64,000 nt of DNA from G963663315 sp965204925 (GCA_965204925.1 OZ242021.1:682001-746000), one strand, 5' to 3'; shown: positions 17,370 through 27,429, counted from the first letter of the stretch. Numbers and translations: made by a program. The notes: generated from the letters alone by a model not told the origin.

Positions 17370-19609
17370 TAAAAGCCCTTGAACGGGTTCATGCCGATTT
17401 CCTCAATGCGTGCGGCATATTCATTGATCAGACGCGGTATACGATCGATGTCGGTGATTTCCACTTCATATGTCTGTACACGCTCCGGCTCAAGCTGCAA
17501 CTGGGCCAGCGTATCATCAACCTTGCTCATGCGCTCATGGGCCAGTCCCGAACCGTCTACGAAATGGCACTGATAGTCCTCGCCTTTTTTGCAGCCCATC
17601 AACAGGATACCATCGAATCCCGAATTGAGCGCATCGGTTATCCAGATCAGGTTGACCGATCCCAGACAACGAATCGGTACGACACGTACAAACGCGCTGT
17701 ATTCGATGCGGTTATGCCCCGCCATATCCAGCGCCGGATAGGCGTCATTCTCACAGGCCAGAACGAGAATTCGCGGTTTTTCATCAAATTCATCGGGCAT
17801 ATCAATGCTTTTGATCTGCTGGCCCACCGTATCGACCGAATAGTTTTCAAAGGAAATGACCCGTACCGGACAGGCGCCCATGCACGTGCCGCAACGCCGG
17901 CAGCGGGATTCGTTGAAAACAGGGTAGCCGTCCCCGTCTTCATCAATGGCGCCGAACGGACACTCGACTGTACAGCGCTTGCATTGTGTGCAACCGTCGC
18001 GGCGAAAAGAAGGCCAGGACAAATCCCCCGACCTTGGATGGGCCGCGCGCCCCATTGCCGCGCCTTCCACAGCCTGTATGGCTTTCATGGCCGCGCCGGT
18101 AGCGTCTTCAACCGACTGGACGATGTCCATCGGACGGCGCACCGGGCCACAACTGTAAATACCGGTGCGGCGGGTTTCATACGGGAAGCAGATAAAATGC
18201 GAATCACTGAAACCGTGTTTAAGGTGGGGCAGGTCCGCTCCCTGCCGATAGTCGAGGTTCAGGATCGAATCGACGCTCACCCGCGCCTGGCCTGCGCTGC
18301 CCGCGGGCTCGGCAGGCGCCTGGATGTCAACCCCGGAATTGGGCGCCTGTCCCGTTGCCAGAACGACCAAATCGGCATGCGCCACCACTTCCTCGTCCAG
18401 AATATGGTCATGCAGTACGACCTCCAGCGATACCGAACCGGACGCAGCCGCAATCTCGCTGACCGATTGCACCGTGCCGTTGGTAAAGATCACGCCTTTC
18501 GTTTGCGCAGAACGGTAGAAGTCCTCCCCGTTGCCGGGCACGCGCAGGTCGCTGTAGATGATATGGGTCTCGACATCGGGGCTGCGATCCTTGAAATACA
18601 TGGCCTGCTTGATACTTGCGTTGCAGCAATAACCGGAGCACCAGGGCAGATGCCCCGGTTTGCCGGAGCGTTGCCCGGCACACTGCACGAACACGACGCT
18701 CTCGACCGGTTTGCCGTCAGAAGGGCGTGTGATCGCGTCACCATCCGCCGCGCGGGCCAGAGCTTCGAGTCCAATCTGGTCGACGACATCCTGTGCGCGG
18801 CCATAAGCGAATTCGGGCAGCTGGCTGGCGTCATATCGGTTGAAACCGCTGGCCTGTACGATGGCGCCGACATTTTCAGTGCCGGTTGAGCCGCTCTCTG
18901 TCGAAATATCGACGCTGAACTGCCCGGGAGCGCCGCTGGTGCGGGTCACCGTAGCATTCAGAAAGACGGTGATACCGGCTTCCATCTCCACTTCGCGGAT
19001 GCGCTCCGCAAGCGGGTTGACCTGCGGGTGCGCATACGGCTCCCTGCATGGCAAAACACGATGGAGCTCCCTGACCCACCCCCCCAAAGCGGACTCTTTC
19101 TCGACCAGCAATACTTCGTAACCGGCTTTGGCCGCTTCCAGCGCTGCGGTGATGCCGCTGATGCCGCCGCCGACAACGAGTATGCGCCTGTTCACGCCAC
19201 GCGCCGGATTGGCGGCGGGCTGCTGCATGAATCTGGCTTCGGCACAGGCCATGCGCACATAGTCGTCCGCCATATCCTGGGTCAATTCCCGGGCTTCCTC
19301 CGTATCCGGCTGGCTCCAGATCACCCCTTCCCGCAGATTCGCTCTGGCGACAGCTGCGTCTTCCAGGTTGAATGCGTCCGTTTTCGCCCTTGGCGAGCAG
19401 GCTCCCAGCACAACATGGGTGACGCCTTCCTGTTCGATATCGCGGCGAATGAGGGAGATGCCGTCGTCACTGCATAAATAATCGTGACATGTGGCGAGGT
19501 CGGCGCCGCCCTGCGATTTGGCGATATGAACCAGCTGGTCAATATCAAGCCGCTCTCCCAGGCCACAGCCCTTGCACATGTACGCCGCCGTTTTCATCGT
19601 GTCCGTCAT
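17369..19609 (-). CDS. qmoB: QmoB-like HdrA-MvhD fusion flavoprotein
   Basis: A 746-residue fusion. Residues 1-140 form the N-terminal domain with CKGCGLGE and GACSPRAKTDAF. An FAD-binding HdrA core starts with ILVVGGGISGITAALEAAKAG. Two ferredoxin motifs follow (CTQCKRCTVECPFGAIDED and CRRCGTCMGACPVRVISF). The C-terminal MvhD/FlpD-like domain runs from about residue 610, with VPIRCLGSVN and MGCKKGEDYQCHF. This architecture is QmoB rather than plain HdrA. In sulfate reducers and some sulfur oxidisers Qmo links APS reductase to the quinone pool. Here reverse flow during sulfite oxidation is inferred. Confidence 0.88.
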   Translation of the reverse strand: MTDTMKTAAYMCKGCGLGERLDIDQLVHIAKSQGGADLATCHDYLCSDDGISLIRRDIEQEGVTHVVLGACSPRAKTDAFNLEDAAVARANLREGVIWSQPDTEEARELTQDMADDYVRMACAEARFMQQPAANPARGVNRRILVVGGGISGITAALEAAKAGYEVLLVEKESALGGWVRELHRVLPCREPYAHPQVNPLAERIREVEMEAGITVFLNATVTRTSGAPGQFSVDISTESGSTGTENVGAIVQASGFNRYDASQLPEFAYGRAQDVVDQIGLEALARAADGDAITRPSDGKPVESVVFVQCAGQRSGKPGHLPWCSGYCCNASIKQAMYFKDRSPDVETHIIYSDLRVPGNGEDFYRSAQTKGVIFTNGTVQSVSEIAAASGSVSLEVVLHDHILDEEVVAHADLVVLATGQAPNSGVDIQAPAEPAGSAGQARVSVDSILNLDYRQGADLPHLKHGFSDSHFICFPYETRRTGIYSCGPVRRPMDIVQSVEDATGAAMKAIQAVEGAAMGRAAHPRSGDLSWPSFRRDGCTQCKRCTVECPFGAIDEDGDGYPVFNESRCRRCGTCMGACPVRVISFENYSVDTVGQQIKSIDMPDEFDEKPRILVLACENDAYPALDMAGHNRIEYSAFVRVVPIRCLGSVNLIWITDALNSGFDGILLMGCKKGEDYQCHFVDGSGLAHERMSKVDDTLAQLQLEPERVQTYEVEITDIDRIPRLINEYAARIEEIGMNPFKGF

Positions 19610-19615
19610 TTCCCG

Positions 19616-20908
19616 CTACGCCGACACGCGATTGACCACCTGGATTGCGCGCAACGCCGCAGCGGTCGCGTTCTGCACGGAGCGGTTCACGTCAAGAGCG
19701 TTCGTTGCGCAGCCGGCGCCGAAAACCCCTCCGTTGGCAGGATCCAGCTCGATGAAACCACTACGGTCGGTACTCAGGCCGTGCGCGGTTTTCATGATCG
19801 ACGCGGGGTTCAGGTTCGGTTCCATGCCGACTGCCAGCACGACCAGATCATGGGGGTTTGCATATCGCTTGCAGCCATGGGTATCGACTCCGTGCAAAAC
19901 CGGTTTTCCGCTTTTTGGGTCCCTGACGATACTGGCCACCTTGGATTTGATGAAATGCACTTTTTCATCGGCGCGCACTTTCTTCTCGAAATCCTCGAAG
20001 CGGTCGATCGTGCGGATATCGATATAGTAAATCGTTGCCCGGGCGCGCTCATCGTCACCGAACTGCTCGCCAACATAGGTACTTTGTTTCAATGATGCCA
20101 TACAACAGATTCTCGAGCAATGCGACAGGTGATTGCGGTCGCGCGAACCGGCGCACTGAATAAAGGCAATATCCCTGGCAGGCTCTCCGTTGGACGGCCG
20201 GATCAGCTTGCCGCCGGTCGGGCCATAGGGGTCCATGATGCGTTCGAGTTCGACACTGGTGATGACATCTTCATATCGCTCATAGCCGTAGGGTTCGATA
20301 CGGGCAGCGTCATAGGGACGCCAGCCGGTCGCGAATACGACAGCGCCGCAGTGAATGTCGATCGTGCGCTCCTGCATTTCGAGATCGATCGCATCCACAG
20401 GACAGGCCGCTTTCGCCTTCTGTCCCTGTTCATTGCCGACGATAGACGGGTGCAGAACATAGCGCTGTGGATAGGCCATGTTATGGGGCAGCCAGGCCGC
20501 CTTGATCTTGCTCAGCCCGTAGTTGTGAGGATCGTCGATTTCGGCGTCGACCGCTCTTGCGCAGTTCCCGCAGGCCGTGCAGTTTTCCCTGACATAGCGC
20601 GGGCGCAGCCTGATCGATGCCGTATAGTTTCCCGCATGCCCGCTTAACGTGGTTATTTCAGCCATCGTCAGAATACGCAGGCTCCGGTTGGCCTTGATCC
20701 TGCGAAAATTGATTTCCTGTCCGCAAGACGGGCGGCACAGCTTGGGGAAGTACTTGTAGAGCTGGGAGACACGGCCGCCCAGCGCCGGATTTTTTTCGAC
20801 CAGAATAACGTCTTTGCCGCATTCAGCGGCCTCGAGAGCGGTCGTCATGCCGCTGATGCCGCCGCCGACAACGAGGATCGTTTCATTTGTGGCAACGATA
20901 TCGTTCAT
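19616..20908 (-). CDS. qmoA: QmoA-like HdrA flavoprotein
   Basis: A 430-residue HdrA-family flavoprotein that starts the operon. The FAD motif VVGGGISGMTTALEAAECGKDV is at about 13-34, followed by KLCRPSCGQEINFRRIK and a CTACGNCARAV segment. A single-domain HdrA of this length directly followed by an HdrA-MvhD fusion is the QmoA-QmoB arrangement. The gap to qmoB is 6 nt. Partners expected elsewhere in the genome are aprAB and sat. Confidence 0.88.
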   Translation of the reverse strand: MNDIVATNETILVVGGGISGMTTALEAAECGKDVILVEKNPALGGRVSQLYKYFPKLCRPSCGQEINFRRIKANRSLRILTMAEITTLSGHAGNYTASIRLRPRYVRENCTACGNCARAVDAEIDDPHNYGLSKIKAAWLPHNMAYPQRYVLHPSIVGNEQGQKAKAACPVDAIDLEMQERTIDIHCGAVVFATGWRPYDAARIEPYGYERYEDVITSVELERIMDPYGPTGGKLIRPSNGEPARDIAFIQCAGSRDRNHLSHCSRICCMASLKQSTYVGEQFGDDERARATIYYIDIRTIDRFEDFEKKVRADEKVHFIKSKVASIVRDPKSGKPVLHGVDTHGCKRYANPHDLVVLAVGMEPNLNPASIMKTAHGLSTDRSGFIELDPANGGVFGAGCATNALDVNRSVQNATAAALRAIQVVNRVSA

Positions 20909-21230
20909 ATCATATCAAAGTTGAACCGTCCGAACCCCGGCTTGTGTTTACAAATCCCGACTATACGGGTTTTCCGCGCAACAGGCTAGAGCGCAGCCGA
21001 ATTTGTTCCCAAAAGTATTCCGATACAGCGATAGAGAATATGTATTCCCATCAGCGGCAGGCTCTGTCTTGTGAATTACGGAGCCATGTCATAGTGAATT
21101 TCATGGCGTGACAACTTGTTCGGGTTGCCGACCAGTTGAATGTCGAATTTCAGCGAGGGGATTATTTTTGTCTCGGCGTTGTGGATACGAAATGACACTT
21201 GCCAGCCCGAACTCCCAGACTCTGCCGCTG
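20909..21230. other. Region upstream of qmoA, no gene seen
   Basis: About 320 nt between qmoA and the broken methylase. It should hold the qmoA promoter. A TATAGT box on the minus strand near 20963 is a weak candidate with no convincing -35 partner. No RNA gene or ORF with support. Confidence 0.4.
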
Positions 21231-21770
21231 TCAGTCTGGCTTATTCCAGGCATTCACGATCAATAATTCCTTTGAATACTTGCTGGCTGACATACCGTAA
21301 GCCCATTCGGGCTTGATCATACAATGTCCGCAATACAAATCCCGAATCAGAGCGCAATCATTATAGGACAACACCCAGCCATCTCTTTTGTTCAAATGAG
21401 CCGCCAGTTCCTCATGACTGAAACTTTCGTGCATATCCCTTCTTTGTCCATACAGTTTGCCTCCATTGGCATAAGGTGGATCCAGATACAGGAATCGATC
21501 CTTGTGAATGTCGAGGGCATCCCTGTAGTCCAGACATTCGACAAACAGATTGCCGGATTTGAAGTCGCGTAATCGCTTGATTGCAGAAGGGGTAAACCTC
21601 GGATGCCCGGGAGACATACCTCCGGACAACGTTGTTCCTGAAAATGAAGATCGGTTCAGGACAAAGAACACGGCCGCTTTCTCAGCGTTGTCAGGCAAAT
21701 TGTCGTATCGCTTTTGGAGATCATAAGATGTGAGGCTCGGGTTTCGGCTACTTAAGTTCTTGTAAAGATA
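21231..21770 (-). pseudogene. Truncated D12-class DNA adenine methylase
   Basis: The C-terminal half of a Dam-like N6-adenine methyltransferase. The motif FLYLDPPYANGGKLYG (motif IV, DPPY) and the preceding AEKAAVFFVLNRSSFSG are clear. The frame can be followed upstream to about 21770, where it meets a stop. The N-terminal SAM-binding motif (F-x-G-x-G) is missing, so the enzyme cannot be functional alone. No partner fragment is seen. Probably a dead relic of a phage or restriction system. Confidence 0.75.
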
Positions 21771-21809
21771 CTATACAGGGATTTTCAAATCCAGCGCCGA
21801 TTCTGAACC

Positions 21810-22805
21810 TCATGGGCGCGGTATCTGTTCGGGGGCAATCTCCGGTTTGCGTTTATGGTGCTCATAAAGGACTGACTGGTCGGTCGATATGAATCTGAAC
21901 GCTATCGTCTGCGGGCGGGCTTCTATCTCGAGGAATCCGTATGTGACCGCGCCGAAATGGTGCTGCGGATTTTCCCGGAGCGGGTACAGCACCGCTCCGC
22001 CAGCCCCTGAAATGAACTGGTCTGCCTGACAGTTATCAATATCGATATGTTCCAGGTGATGGGAATGACCGGACAGGAATGTATCGACATGATCGCAAAT
22101 GGCGCGGCGCACGATCATTCCGCCGAGGCCGCCTCCGCGGTGCCTGCCGCCGCTTGCGCTCGCCGAGTTCAGGGGATGATGGCCGTACGCAATGGACCAC
22201 GGCGTCGAACGCTGTTCAAGGGCGGGAAGCGCTGTGTGTATGAACAGGGGATTGGTTGTATCGATCACATAGAGCGCCAGAAGGTCTTCGAAAAGCGCTT
22301 CGTAGTGTCGATGCGGGAACCACCAGCGAGCATTGATCTCGCCCGCTTGCGTCCAGATACGCGGGTCGCCGTTATAGTCATGATTGCCCAAAGCCGGAAA
22401 GATTGGAAGACCCGCGAGGCACTCACTGCCATACATGTCGAAAATACGCTCATTCCAGTGCGGGTGCTGTAACGTTTGCGTACCATCCGGATAAATCAGG
22501 TCACCGAGCAAAAGCAAGGCGTCGGGTTCCTGTTTTTTACATCTTTCTTCCATCGCTCTGGCGACATCACGCTGTGAAACGGACCCTGAGCCGGAGTCAC
22601 CCAGAGCGAACAACACGACACGCTGGTCATGGGGCATGACGCGGGTCGCGGGAGTATCGACAAATCGCGGATACTTCGCCAGCTTTTCCCGGTATTTGAC
22701 AAACACGATCATCACAATGACAATAATCAGGACAATCAATGTGATCGACACTCTTTTCAGCAGCCGTACCAGCATATTCCAAGGCTTGTTTGTCTTGGTT
22801 TTCAT
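21810..22805 (-). CDS. Membrane-anchored calcineurin-like metallophosphoesterase
   Basis: A 331-residue protein with an N-terminal membrane anchor (about 13-36) and a periplasm-facing phosphoesterase domain. The metal ligands are visible in order: FALGDSGSG, LLLGDLIYPDG, PALGNHDYNG, AYGHHPLN and SGHSHHLEH. The GDSGSG/GDLIY pattern is closest to purple-acid-phosphatase or TRAP-like members of the family. Substrate unknown. The gene is divergent from cbbQ with about 175 nt between starts. Confidence 0.85.
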   Translation of the reverse strand: MKTKTNKPWNMLVRLLKRVSITLIVLIIVIVMIVFVKYREKLAKYPRFVDTPATRVMPHDQRVVLFALGDSGSGSVSQRDVARAMEERCKKQEPDALLLLGDLIYPDGTQTLQHPHWNERIFDMYGSECLAGLPIFPALGNHDYNGDPRIWTQAGEINARWWFPHRHYEALFEDLLALYVIDTTNPLFIHTALPALEQRSTPWSIAYGHHPLNSASASGGRHRGGGLGGMIVRRAICDHVDTFLSGHSHHLEHIDIDNCQADQFISGAGGAVLYPLRENPQHHFGAVTYGFLEIEARPQTIAFRFISTDQSVLYEHHKRKPEIAPEQIPRP

Positions 22806-22981
22806 GGCGCGGGATTGTATACTATTGCGCCCTTGAATAACGACAGCCGGACGGGCAATACCCGTCCGCGTACCGAATCGGATTCAACCCGAATGCCGCG
22901 GTTCGATAAAAAGGACGGGAAAGTGATACACTTGCCGCCATTCCCGGACTCTTGTGACGAACAACCAGACCCCTGCGAACG

Positions 22982-23791
22982 ATGAGCGCTGACCCCGACC
23001 TCAAGGAATACCGGATTGTCGACGAGCCGTTCTACTCGCCCCGCAGAAACGAGGTGGAGTTGTTCGAGGCCGCCTGTAAAAACACGATCCCGGTATTGCT
23101 GAAAGGTCCGACAGGATGCGGCAAGACCCGCTTCATGGAACACATGGCGTGGAAACTCGAACGCCCCCTCATTACCGTTTCCTGCCATGACGATCTGACC
23201 GCGTCGGACCTCGTTGGCCGCTATCTGATCATCGGCGGCGAGACGCGCTGGGCGGACGGCCCCCTGACGCGGGCGGTGCGCGGCGGCGGCATCTGCTATC
23301 TTGATGAAATCGTCGAGGCGCGCAAGGATACCACCGTGGTCATCCATCCTCTGGCCGATGATCGCAGGGTTCTGCCAATCGACAAAACCGGCGAGCTGCT
23401 GACTGCCTCCGATCAGTTTTGTCTGTCCATATCGTATAACCCCGGCTACCAGAGCGTACTCAAGGACCTCAAACAAAGCACTCGGCAACGCTTCGTTTCC
23501 ATTGAATTCGACTACCCTCCGGCGCGGCGTGAAACGGACATTGTCATACAGGAATCCGGCCTCGACGAAGCAATGGCGGCACGTCTCGTGAAGTATGCGG
23601 GAATGACCCGAAACCTCAAGGGCAGCGGTCTGGAAGAGGGGGCCAGCACCCGCCTGCTGGTGCATGCGGCGAAGCTGATCGTCAGTGGTATCAGCCCGCA
23701 GGACGCCTGTCGCGGCGCCATATCGGAAACGTTGAGCGACGACCCGGACATGCTGAAAGCGGTGAGTGAACTCAGCGCCTCACTGTTTTGA
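22982..23791 (+). CDS. cbbQ: CbbQ/NorQ-type MoxR AAA+ ATPase
   Basis: A 269-residue MoxR-family AAA+ ATPase. Walker A is GPTGCGKT (42-49), Walker B GGICYLDEI (102-110), and the C-terminal CbbQ region follows SYNPGYQS. CbbQ with its partner CbbO (a von Willebrand A protein) reactivates Rubisco. The near-identical NorQ/NirQ matures nitric oxide reductase. The adjacent ribose-5-phosphate isomerase favours a Calvin-cycle role. No cbbO, Rubisco or nor gene is present in the window, so the symbol is provisional. Confidence 0.8.
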   Translation: MSADPDLKEYRIVDEPFYSPRRNEVELFEAACKNTIPVLLKGPTGCGKTRFMEHMAWKLERPLITVSCHDDLTASDLVGRYLIIGGETRWADGPLTRAVRGGGICYLDEIVEARKDTTVVIHPLADDRRVLPIDKTGELLTASDQFCLSISYNPGYQSVLKDLKQSTRQRFVSIEFDYPPARRETDIVIQESGLDEAMAARLVKYAGMTRNLKGSGLEEGASTRLLVHAAKLIVSGISPQDACRGAISETLSDDPDMLKAVSELSASLF

Positions 23792-23845
23792 TATGCAGGC
23801 AGAAATACCCTCAACGAACCTCCCGTTACCGAATCGCAAGCCACG

Positions 23846-24502
23846 ATGCCGATAGCCGGTCAGAAAGAACAGGCCGCCAATGCCGCCCTTGATTACATCC
23901 AGTCGGGGGATATCGTCGGCATCGGTACCGGCTCCACCGTGAACTGCTTTATTGACGCCCTGTCGCGCATCAAGGGCAAAATAGATGGCGCGGTAGCCAG
24001 TTCCGAAGCGAGCGCACAGCGGCTGCGCGCTCACCGCATTCCGGCGCTGGACCTGGGACAGGTCGGTACATTGCCAGTCTGTGTCGACGGGGCCGATGAA
24101 GCCACCCGGCATCTGCACCTGATAAAGGGCGGCGGCGGAGCGCTTACCCGGGAAAAGATCGTGGCCCAAGCGGCGGAAAGATTTGTCTGCATTGTCGACG
24201 AGGGCAAGCTGGTCGACCGGCTGGGCGCTTTCCCGTTACCCGTTGAAGTCATACCCATGGCGCAGAGTCTGGTCGCCCGCGAGATGTTCAGGTTCGGTGG
24301 ACAGCCGGTATTGCGCGCCGGCTGCGTCACGGACAACGGCAATGTCATTCTCGATATCAGGAATCTCGATATCGAAAACCCGGTGGACATGGAAAGGCGC
24401 ATGAACCAGGTTCCCGGGGTGGTCACGGTCGGCCTGTTCGCGCTGCGCGGCGCCGATGTGCTGCTGATTGGAACCGACTCCAGTGTCAGGAAACTGCCAT
24501 GA
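23846..24502 (+). CDS. rpiA: Ribose-5-phosphate isomerase A
   Basis: Interconverts ribose 5-phosphate and ribulose 5-phosphate in the pentose phosphate and Calvin cycles. The 218 residues show the substrate loop GIGTGSTVNCFIDAL (about 25-39), SSEASAQRL, VDGADEA and KGGGGALTREKIVA, all conserved in RpiA. Full length. The stop overlaps the bepA start by 4 nt. Confidence 0.95.
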   Translation: MPIAGQKEQAANAALDYIQSGDIVGIGTGSTVNCFIDALSRIKGKIDGAVASSEASAQRLRAHRIPALDLGQVGTLPVCVDGADEATRHLHLIKGGGGALTREKIVAQAAERFVCIVDEGKLVDRLGAFPLPVEVIPMAQSLVAREMFRFGGQPVLRAGCVTDNGNVILDIRNLDIENPVDMERRMNQVPGVVTVGLFALRGADVLLIGTDSSVRKLP

Positions 24503-25959
24503 ACCCCTTTATTTCCCGGTTGAAGCCTGCAAGGCGGACCGCGCTGGCTGTCCTGCTGGCCATTTCACTGGCATCGACCGCGCCGCCAGCCCACGCAGAT
24601 GACCTGCCGGAACTGGGCGACAGCTCGACACAGTATCTCGACCCTCTCCAGGAAAAACGGATCGGACAAGCGTTCCTGCGTCGTCTGATCGGGGATCGCT
24701 CGTTTCTCGCGGATTATGAATTACAACATTATCTGCAAACGCTGGGAGACCGTATCGGACAACACGCCGACCTGCGCGAGACCTCGCTTTCGTTCAACCT
24801 CGTACGCAACAATGACCTCAACGCATTTGCCGTACCGGGCGGTTACATCACTTTCCATAGCGGACTGATTCTGGCGACTGGCAACGAAAGTGAACTGGCC
24901 GCGGTGATTGCGCACGAAATCGCCCACCTGACCCAACGCCATCTGCCCAAACTCGTTGCCAGAGCCAACCAGAACAAACTTCCGGCCATAGCGGCCATTA
25001 TCGGCTCGATACTGGTCGGTGGACAGGCGGGCACGGCAGGAATCACATTGACCGGGGCTGCGCTGGAATCGGACAGGCTTGCCTTTACCAGGGATTTTGA
25101 AAGAGAGGCGGATGCGATTGGCATCAGGATACTGGCCCAATCCGGTTATGATCCGAAAGCCATGGTCACATTTTTCGGCAAACTGGAACGGCATAACCGG
25201 ATTGACAGCGGCGTGCCGGGATTCCTGCGTACCCACCCGCTTTCCTACACCCGCATCGCTGAATCGGAAGCGCGCGCGAACAGCTATCCCGAACGCGAAT
25301 ACTCAAGCAGTTTCGAGTATTTTCTCGCCAGGGCCCGCATCCGGGCGCTTTATGTGGATCGTCAAAAAAACCCGATTCCCTGGTTTCTCGAGCAACTCGA
25401 AACCGGTTCGCCCGAGGTCAGGGACGCTGCGCAATACGGCATCGCCATTACGCATCTGTACAATCGGGATTTTGCCCGCGCCCGGGAAGCGCTGGCTGCG
25501 GTACTCGCCAGACACCCGCATCATCCCTGGATCCAGTCTGCCCGCGCCGAGATCGACCTTGCGGATAATCGGGCGGAAGAGGGCATCGGGAGATACCTGG
25601 CTGCCATTACACGCCATCCCGATGATCGTTACCTGATCTATCGGCTGGCGGAAGCCCGGCTCGCCAACAACGAGCCCGCTCTTGCAAAAAAGGTTTTGCG
25701 CCATCAGATCAGGAGGCATCGCGATGACTACAGGCTGTACCGGCTGCTGTCGCGGGCCGCTGCCGCTCTGGGCCAGGTTGCACAGGCCCATCAGGCCAGG
25801 GCGGAGTACTTTGCCGTACTGGGGGATGACGAGAAAGCCCTCGCGGCCATTGAACTGGCTTTGAAGGAGGTCGGTTCCGACCGATACCTCGAACAGAGTC
25901 TGGATGCGCGGCTCAGGGACCTGCAAGCGAAAATCGATCGGCAGAAAAAAAGCGGGTAG
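24499..25959 (+). CDS. bepA: BepA-like periplasmic M48 metalloprotease with TPRs
   Basis: Outer-membrane quality-control protease and chaperone that assists LptD and BAM assembly in E. coli. A signal peptide (cleavage near AHA-DD, residue 33) precedes the zinc protease domain with HEIAHLTQRH (139-148) and FEREADAIGIRIL (third ligand Glu). The region from about residue 290 to the end has tetratricopeptide-type helices (AQYGIAITHLYNRDFARAREAL and similar). The 486-residue length equals BepA. Overlaps rpiA by 4 nt. Confidence 0.92.
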   Translation: MNPFISRLKPARRTALAVLLAISLASTAPPAHADDLPELGDSSTQYLDPLQEKRIGQAFLRRLIGDRSFLADYELQHYLQTLGDRIGQHADLRETSLSFNLVRNNDLNAFAVPGGYITFHSGLILATGNESELAAVIAHEIAHLTQRHLPKLVARANQNKLPAIAAIIGSILVGGQAGTAGITLTGAALESDRLAFTRDFEREADAIGIRILAQSGYDPKAMVTFFGKLERHNRIDSGVPGFLRTHPLSYTRIAESEARANSYPEREYSSSFEYFLARARIRALYVDRQKNPIPWFLEQLETGSPEVRDAAQYGIAITHLYNRDFARAREALAAVLARHPHHPWIQSARAEIDLADNRAEEGIGRYLAAITRHPDDRYLIYRLAEARLANNEPALAKKVLRHQIRRHRDDYRLYRLLSRAAAALGQVAQAHQARAEYFAVLGDDEKALAAIELALKEVGSDRYLEQSLDARLRDLQAKIDRQKKSG

Positions 25960-26130
25960 CCCGCGCGGGCAGTCAACGCATACGCCCGGGAACGCAGCGT
26001 ACCGGGGATTATATTGCGGCATCGCCGGAACGGCGGGGCAACACGACGGCGCGGCGGTTTCCCTTGTGATTTTTTTCGATTAAAATCCCGCGCTGATGGT
26101 CGTTAACAAAAAACCAGCCTCTACTGAAAT

Positions 26131-26574
26131 ATGAAAATTCCGAGTATCGCCACGTTGTCCGGTTTCGCCCTGTTGTTTTCCCTGCAAGCGGTTGCAAACC
26201 ACGAATCCATGGAATCCCTGCAAGCACGCATCTCTGCGGTGGGCGTATTGAACGTGGACAAAAACGCGGCAGTCGTATCAGGCACGGATGAAGACGGAAG
26301 CGCCGTAGTTGCCTCGCCTCCTGCAGACGGTGAATCCGTCTATCAGACGAGTTGTGCAGCCTGCCATAACGCCGGAATTGCAGGATCACCGGTAGTGGGA
26401 GATGTTGATGCCTGGGTGGTACGGTTAGAACAGGGTCTGGAAACACTGGTCAGGCATGCTATCGAAGGCTATACCGGAGAAAGCGGGTTCATGCCCGCAA
26501 AAGGCGGCAATCCGGCGCTCAGCGATGAAGCCGTCGCAGCCGCCGTACAATTCATGGTCGATCAATCCAGATAG
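26131..26574 (+). CDS. Periplasmic monoheme cytochrome c5-like protein
   Basis: A 147-residue secreted electron carrier. A signal peptide ends near VANHE (residue 23). One heme-binding site, CAACH, is at 75-79, and GFMPAKGGNPALSD supplies the likely axial Met. The C-terminal domain of about 80 residues fits class I cytochrome c5. The linker between signal and heme domain is acidic and low in complexity. Ends 29 nt before the enoyl-CoA hydratase gene. Confidence 0.88.
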   Translation: MKIPSIATLSGFALLFSLQAVANHESMESLQARISAVGVLNVDKNAAVVSGTDEDGSAVVASPPADGESVYQTSCAACHNAGIAGSPVVGDVDAWVVRLEQGLETLVRHAIEGYTGESGFMPAKGGNPALSDEAVAAAVQFMVDQSR

Positions 26575-26603
26575 TCCGCCGGCGGACAGGATCACACGGA
26601 TCA

Positions 26604-27407
26604 ATGAACACCGCCCATAGCGCCCGCGCGACCGCAGATCGGCATCTGATCGTGGAAACCGATCGATCGGTTTCCACCCTGACACTGAATCGCCCGCGCC
26701 AGTATAACGCCCTGTCCGCGGAGTTGCTTGAATCAATCTGTAACACCCTGGACATCATTGCCGGGGACGATACGGTGCGCGCAGTGATCATTGCCGCTAA
26801 CGGCAAAGCCTTTTGCGCCGGACACGATCTCAGGCAGATGCGCCAAAGCGCAGAAAAGGCGGCGCACCGCAAGCTGTTCGGCAAATGCAGCGAAATGATG
26901 CAGAAGATAGTCCATCTGCCACAGCCGGTTATCGCCCGGGTGCAGGGAATAGCTACCGCCGCCGGTTGTCAGCTGGTCGCGGCCTGCGACCTGGCGGTAG
27001 CTTGCGAAACGGCGCAATTTGCCGTATCGGGAATCCGCGCCGGACTGTTCTGTTCAACCCCGGCTGTCGCGCTGAGCCGCAATATATCCCGCAAGCGCGC
27101 CCTGGAAATGCTCATGACCGGCGATTTTATCAGCTCTTCCGCGGCGCTGGAATACGGTCTCGTCAACCGCGTAGTCAAACCACAGATGCTGAACGAGGCA
27201 ACCGATGAACTGGCCAGGAAGATCATCCGCCACCCTGCGCGAGTGGTCAGTCTGGGAAAAAAGATGTTCTATGAGCAACTCGACGAGGACCTCGCGAGCG
27301 CCTACCGCGGCGCGACTGAAACTATTTCCGGCAACATGATGCTTGAGGAAACGATTGAGGGTATTGATGCCTTCATCGAAAAACGTCGACCCGACTGGGC
27401 GGTTTAA
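26604..27407 (+). CDS. Enoyl-CoA hydratase/isomerase family protein
   Basis: Crotonase-fold protein of 267 residues. The oxyanion-hole motifs are visible at AFCAGHDLRQM and VQGIATAAGCQLVAACDLAVA. The catalytic Glu pair of true hydratases is not obvious: the second position lies in SGIRAGLFCSTPAVALSR, as in the ECHDC3-like subgroup. It may therefore act as a hydratase-like or thioester hydrolase-like enzyme on an unknown acyl-CoA. The leuB-like reading frame overlaps or closely follows its end. Confidence 0.85.
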   Translation: MNTAHSARATADRHLIVETDRSVSTLTLNRPRQYNALSAELLESICNTLDIIAGDDTVRAVIIAANGKAFCAGHDLRQMRQSAEKAAHRKLFGKCSEMMQKIVHLPQPVIARVQGIATAAGCQLVAACDLAVACETAQFAVSGIRAGLFCSTPAVALSRNISRKRALEMLMTGDFISSSAALEYGLVNRVVKPQMLNEATDELARKIIRHPARVVSLGKKMFYEQLDEDLASAYRGATETISGNMMLEETIEGIDAFIEKRRPDWAV

Positions 27408-27429
27408 CCGAAAAATCAGACAGCGATTC

